A program made the position numbers and the translations under genes. From Actinomycetes bacterium (GTDB lineage: Bacteria; Actinomycetota; Acidimicrobiia; Acidimicrobiales; Ilumatobacteraceae), in contig JAEZFY010000238.1 of assembly GCA_023417265.1 (NCBI GenBank), positions 1 through 14,678 on the forward strand: a stretch of 14,678 nt of DNA, read 5' to 3'. Below the pieces are notes generated by a model, which was given only the letters and a program-made list of their open reading frames with translations, was not told the DNA's origin and searched no databases. This document shows positions 13,900-14,678 of the stretch, one piece after another (within the stretch, counting starts at the first letter, position 1; each line of letters opens with the position of its first letter).

Positions 13900-14148
13900 G
13901 GCGACTGCAGAGAAACCATCGCCGAGCTCGACGCGTTCCTCGACGGCGAACTCACCGACGACGTGCGCACAAACATCCGCGGCCACCTCGAAGGCTGCAC
14001 CGACTGCTTGTCGGCGTTCGACTTCCAGGCCGAGCTGAAGGCCGCGATCCGCCGCAAGTGCAGCGAAGAGTCGCTACCGCCCGGCCTCTTGCAGAAGATC
14101 CAGGCGTGCTTCGCCGGCGAGTTCGACGACCCGCCGCAGCCGGCTTGA
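13897..14148 (+). CDS. rsrA: Zinc-binding redox anti-sigma factor (RsrA/RshA type)
   Basis: This 83-aa cytosolic protein has the ZAS signature H30-x3-C34-x2-C37 with an upstream C4. The spacing C4-H30-C34-C37 equals that of C11-H37-C41-C44 in Streptomyces RsrA, the zinc ligands whose oxidation releases SigR. C55 matches RsrA C62; C71 is an extra C-terminal cysteine. It should bind the preceding sigma factor when reduced and let go on disulfide stress. The start is the ATG at 13897, within a 10-bp repeat. The 33-nt gap to the sigma gene holds a five-codon ORF. Genetic linkage, size and ligands make the call firm; the symbol follows Streptomyces use. Confidence 0.9.
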   Translation: MGDCRETIAELDAFLDGELTDDVRTNIRGHLEGCTDCLSAFDFQAELKAAIRRKCSEESLPPGLLQKIQACFAGEFDDPPQPA

Positions 14149-14210
14149 CCCGGCCGCCACGGCCGCTCGCTGACGGCGGCCCAGATGCGGGTGCCGACGA
14201 GCGGCGCGGA

Positions 14211-14216
14211 TAGGCT
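14211..14216 (+). promoter_or_regulatory. -10 element of the small membrane protein gene, leaderless
   Basis: TAGGCT fits TAnnnT and ends 7 nt before the ATG at 14224, the same geometry as at fcl. It supports 14224 over the in-frame ATG at 14185. The transcript would continue into tilS. Confidence 0.45.
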
Positions 14217-14223
14217 CGTCGCC

Positions 14224-14376
14224 ATGTTCGCGGCTCCGATCTGGCACTGGTGGCTCGGCCTGGTGATGCTCATCGCCGGTGGCGGCGCGGCCCTCAGCCT
14301 GATCGTCGGCTACCTCAAGATGGTCACCTCGCAGCGCTACCCGAGCGGGCGCCGGGGCAAAGAGCAAGAGCTCTGA
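14224..14376 (+). CDS. Small single-pass membrane protein
   Basis: This 50-aa protein has one hydrophobic segment (about residues 6-32, starting IWHWWLGLVMLIAGGGAAL) followed by a basic tail, SQRYPSGRRGKEQEL. The positive tail predicts an N-out, C-in topology. The start follows a leaderless-type -10. No family or function is recognised. It abuts tilS, whose coding frame overlaps its stop codon. Confidence 0.65.
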   Translation: MFAAPIWHWWLGLVMLIAGGGAALSLIVGYLKMVTSQRYPSGRRGKEQEL

Positions 14377-14678
14377 CGCCACCCGCCGCAACGTTCGGGG
14401 CACCGCTCGACGCGCTGCTCGACGCGCTGCTGGCGCACTGCACGTTCCCTGCCACCGGTACGCCGGTGGCAGTTGCGTTTTCGGGCGGCCCCGACTCGAC
14501 CGCCCTGCTCGCGCTGGCGCGCCGCTCCGGGCTGCTGGCGACCGCCCACCACGTCGACCACGGGCTACGCCCGGAGTCGGCCGACGAGGCTGCCCGCGCG
14601 GCTGCGCTGGCCGCCGCGCTCGGCTGCCCGATCGTCACCCACCGCGTGGCAGTCGCGCCCGGCGCGAACCTCGAAGCC
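14373..14678 (+). CDS. tilS: tRNA(Ile)-lysidine synthase, N-terminal part (runs off the window)
   Basis: The frame contains the PP-loop ATP-pyrophosphatase motif SGGPDS (14481-14498) followed by ALLALARR and HHVDHGLRPES, the second hallmark of TilS. TilS uses ATP and lysine to modify C34 of tRNA(Ile) to lysidine, so that AUA is read as isoleucine; it is normally essential. The gene continues past 14678. There is no ATG, GTG or TTG at a sensible place: the only GTG (14466) leaves five residues before SGGPDS. Conserved-looking sequence (LDALLDALLAHCTFP) extends upstream to a CTG at 14373 that overlaps the previous stop as CTGA. I therefore propose that CTG as the start, with SGGPDS at 37-42. 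The family is certain; the start is not. Confidence 0.88.
   Translation, partial: MTPPAATFGAPLDALLDALLAHCTFPATGTPVAVAFSGGPDSTALLALARRSGLLATAHHVDHGLRPESADEAARAAALAAALGCPIVTHRVAVAPGANLEA
14451..14470 (+). repeat. Perfect 8-bp stem, UACG-loop hairpin inside tilS
   Basis: GCCACCGG and CCGGTGGC flank TACG, giving a perfect GC-rich stem with a UNCG-type tetraloop ten bases before the PP-loop codons. It covers the only in-frame GTG (14466). It may be chance in high-GC coding DNA or may affect tilS translation. Confidence 0.45.

Noticed and set aside
1..14678. tRNA, rRNA, CRISPR arrays, insertion sequences or attachment sites
   Set aside because: I looked for repeated units, transposase motifs and tRNA-like structures and found none that could be supported.

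Overview
The window is GC-rich throughout, every convincing gene lies on the + strand, and genes are tightly packed with GTG starts and 4-nt stop/start overlaps. This, together with an SigR/RsrA-type thiol-stress sigma/anti-sigma pair and a secreted protein carrying an actinobacterial surface-domain signature, points to an actinomycete. A member of the Acidimicrobiia (Ilumatobacter-like) is my best guess, but that is inference only.

Layout. 3-1721: the 3' part of a large secreted, beta-rich cell-surface protein. 1756-11913: a type VII secretion (T7SS/ESX-like) locus. It starts with two small WXG100-like helical-hairpin proteins (1855-2145, 2150-2431). Next come two large proteins with homologous N-terminal helical domains but different C-termini: one ends in a serine-hydrolase/lipase domain (2451-4421), the other in a domain I do not recognise (4640-6226). 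A small hypothetical ORF sits between them (4426-4659). Then follow a Mog1/PsbP/LpqN-like protein (6223-6951), an FHA-domain protein (6968-7591), and a 1441-aa FHA-TM-triple-ATPase motor of the EccC/EssC type (7588-11913). 11967-12266: a small acidic lipoprotein. 12320-13267: GDP-L-fucose synthase. 13288-14148: ECF sigma factor and zinc-binding anti-sigma factor. 14224-14376: a 50-aa membrane protein. 14373 to the end: start of tRNA(Ile)-lysidine synthase (tilS).

How it fits together. The WXG100-like pair and the two paralogous large proteins are the likely cargo. The EccC/EssC-like ATPase is the likely motor, and the FHA and LpqN-like proteins are likely accessories. No EccB, EccD, EccE or mycosin gene is visible here, so the system is either unusually small or its other parts lie elsewhere. 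The most striking regulatory signal is a pair of near-identical promoters (1756-1800 and 4589-4633). Each has the same 16-bp inverted repeat (TAGGGA-N4-TCCCTA) directly abutting the same -35 and, 17 bp on, the same -10. One drives the WXG100 pair through a leader with a perfect Shine-Dalgarno site; the other appears to drive the second large substrate as a leaderless mRNA. The locus therefore looks like a two-promoter regulon under one unknown DNA-binding protein.
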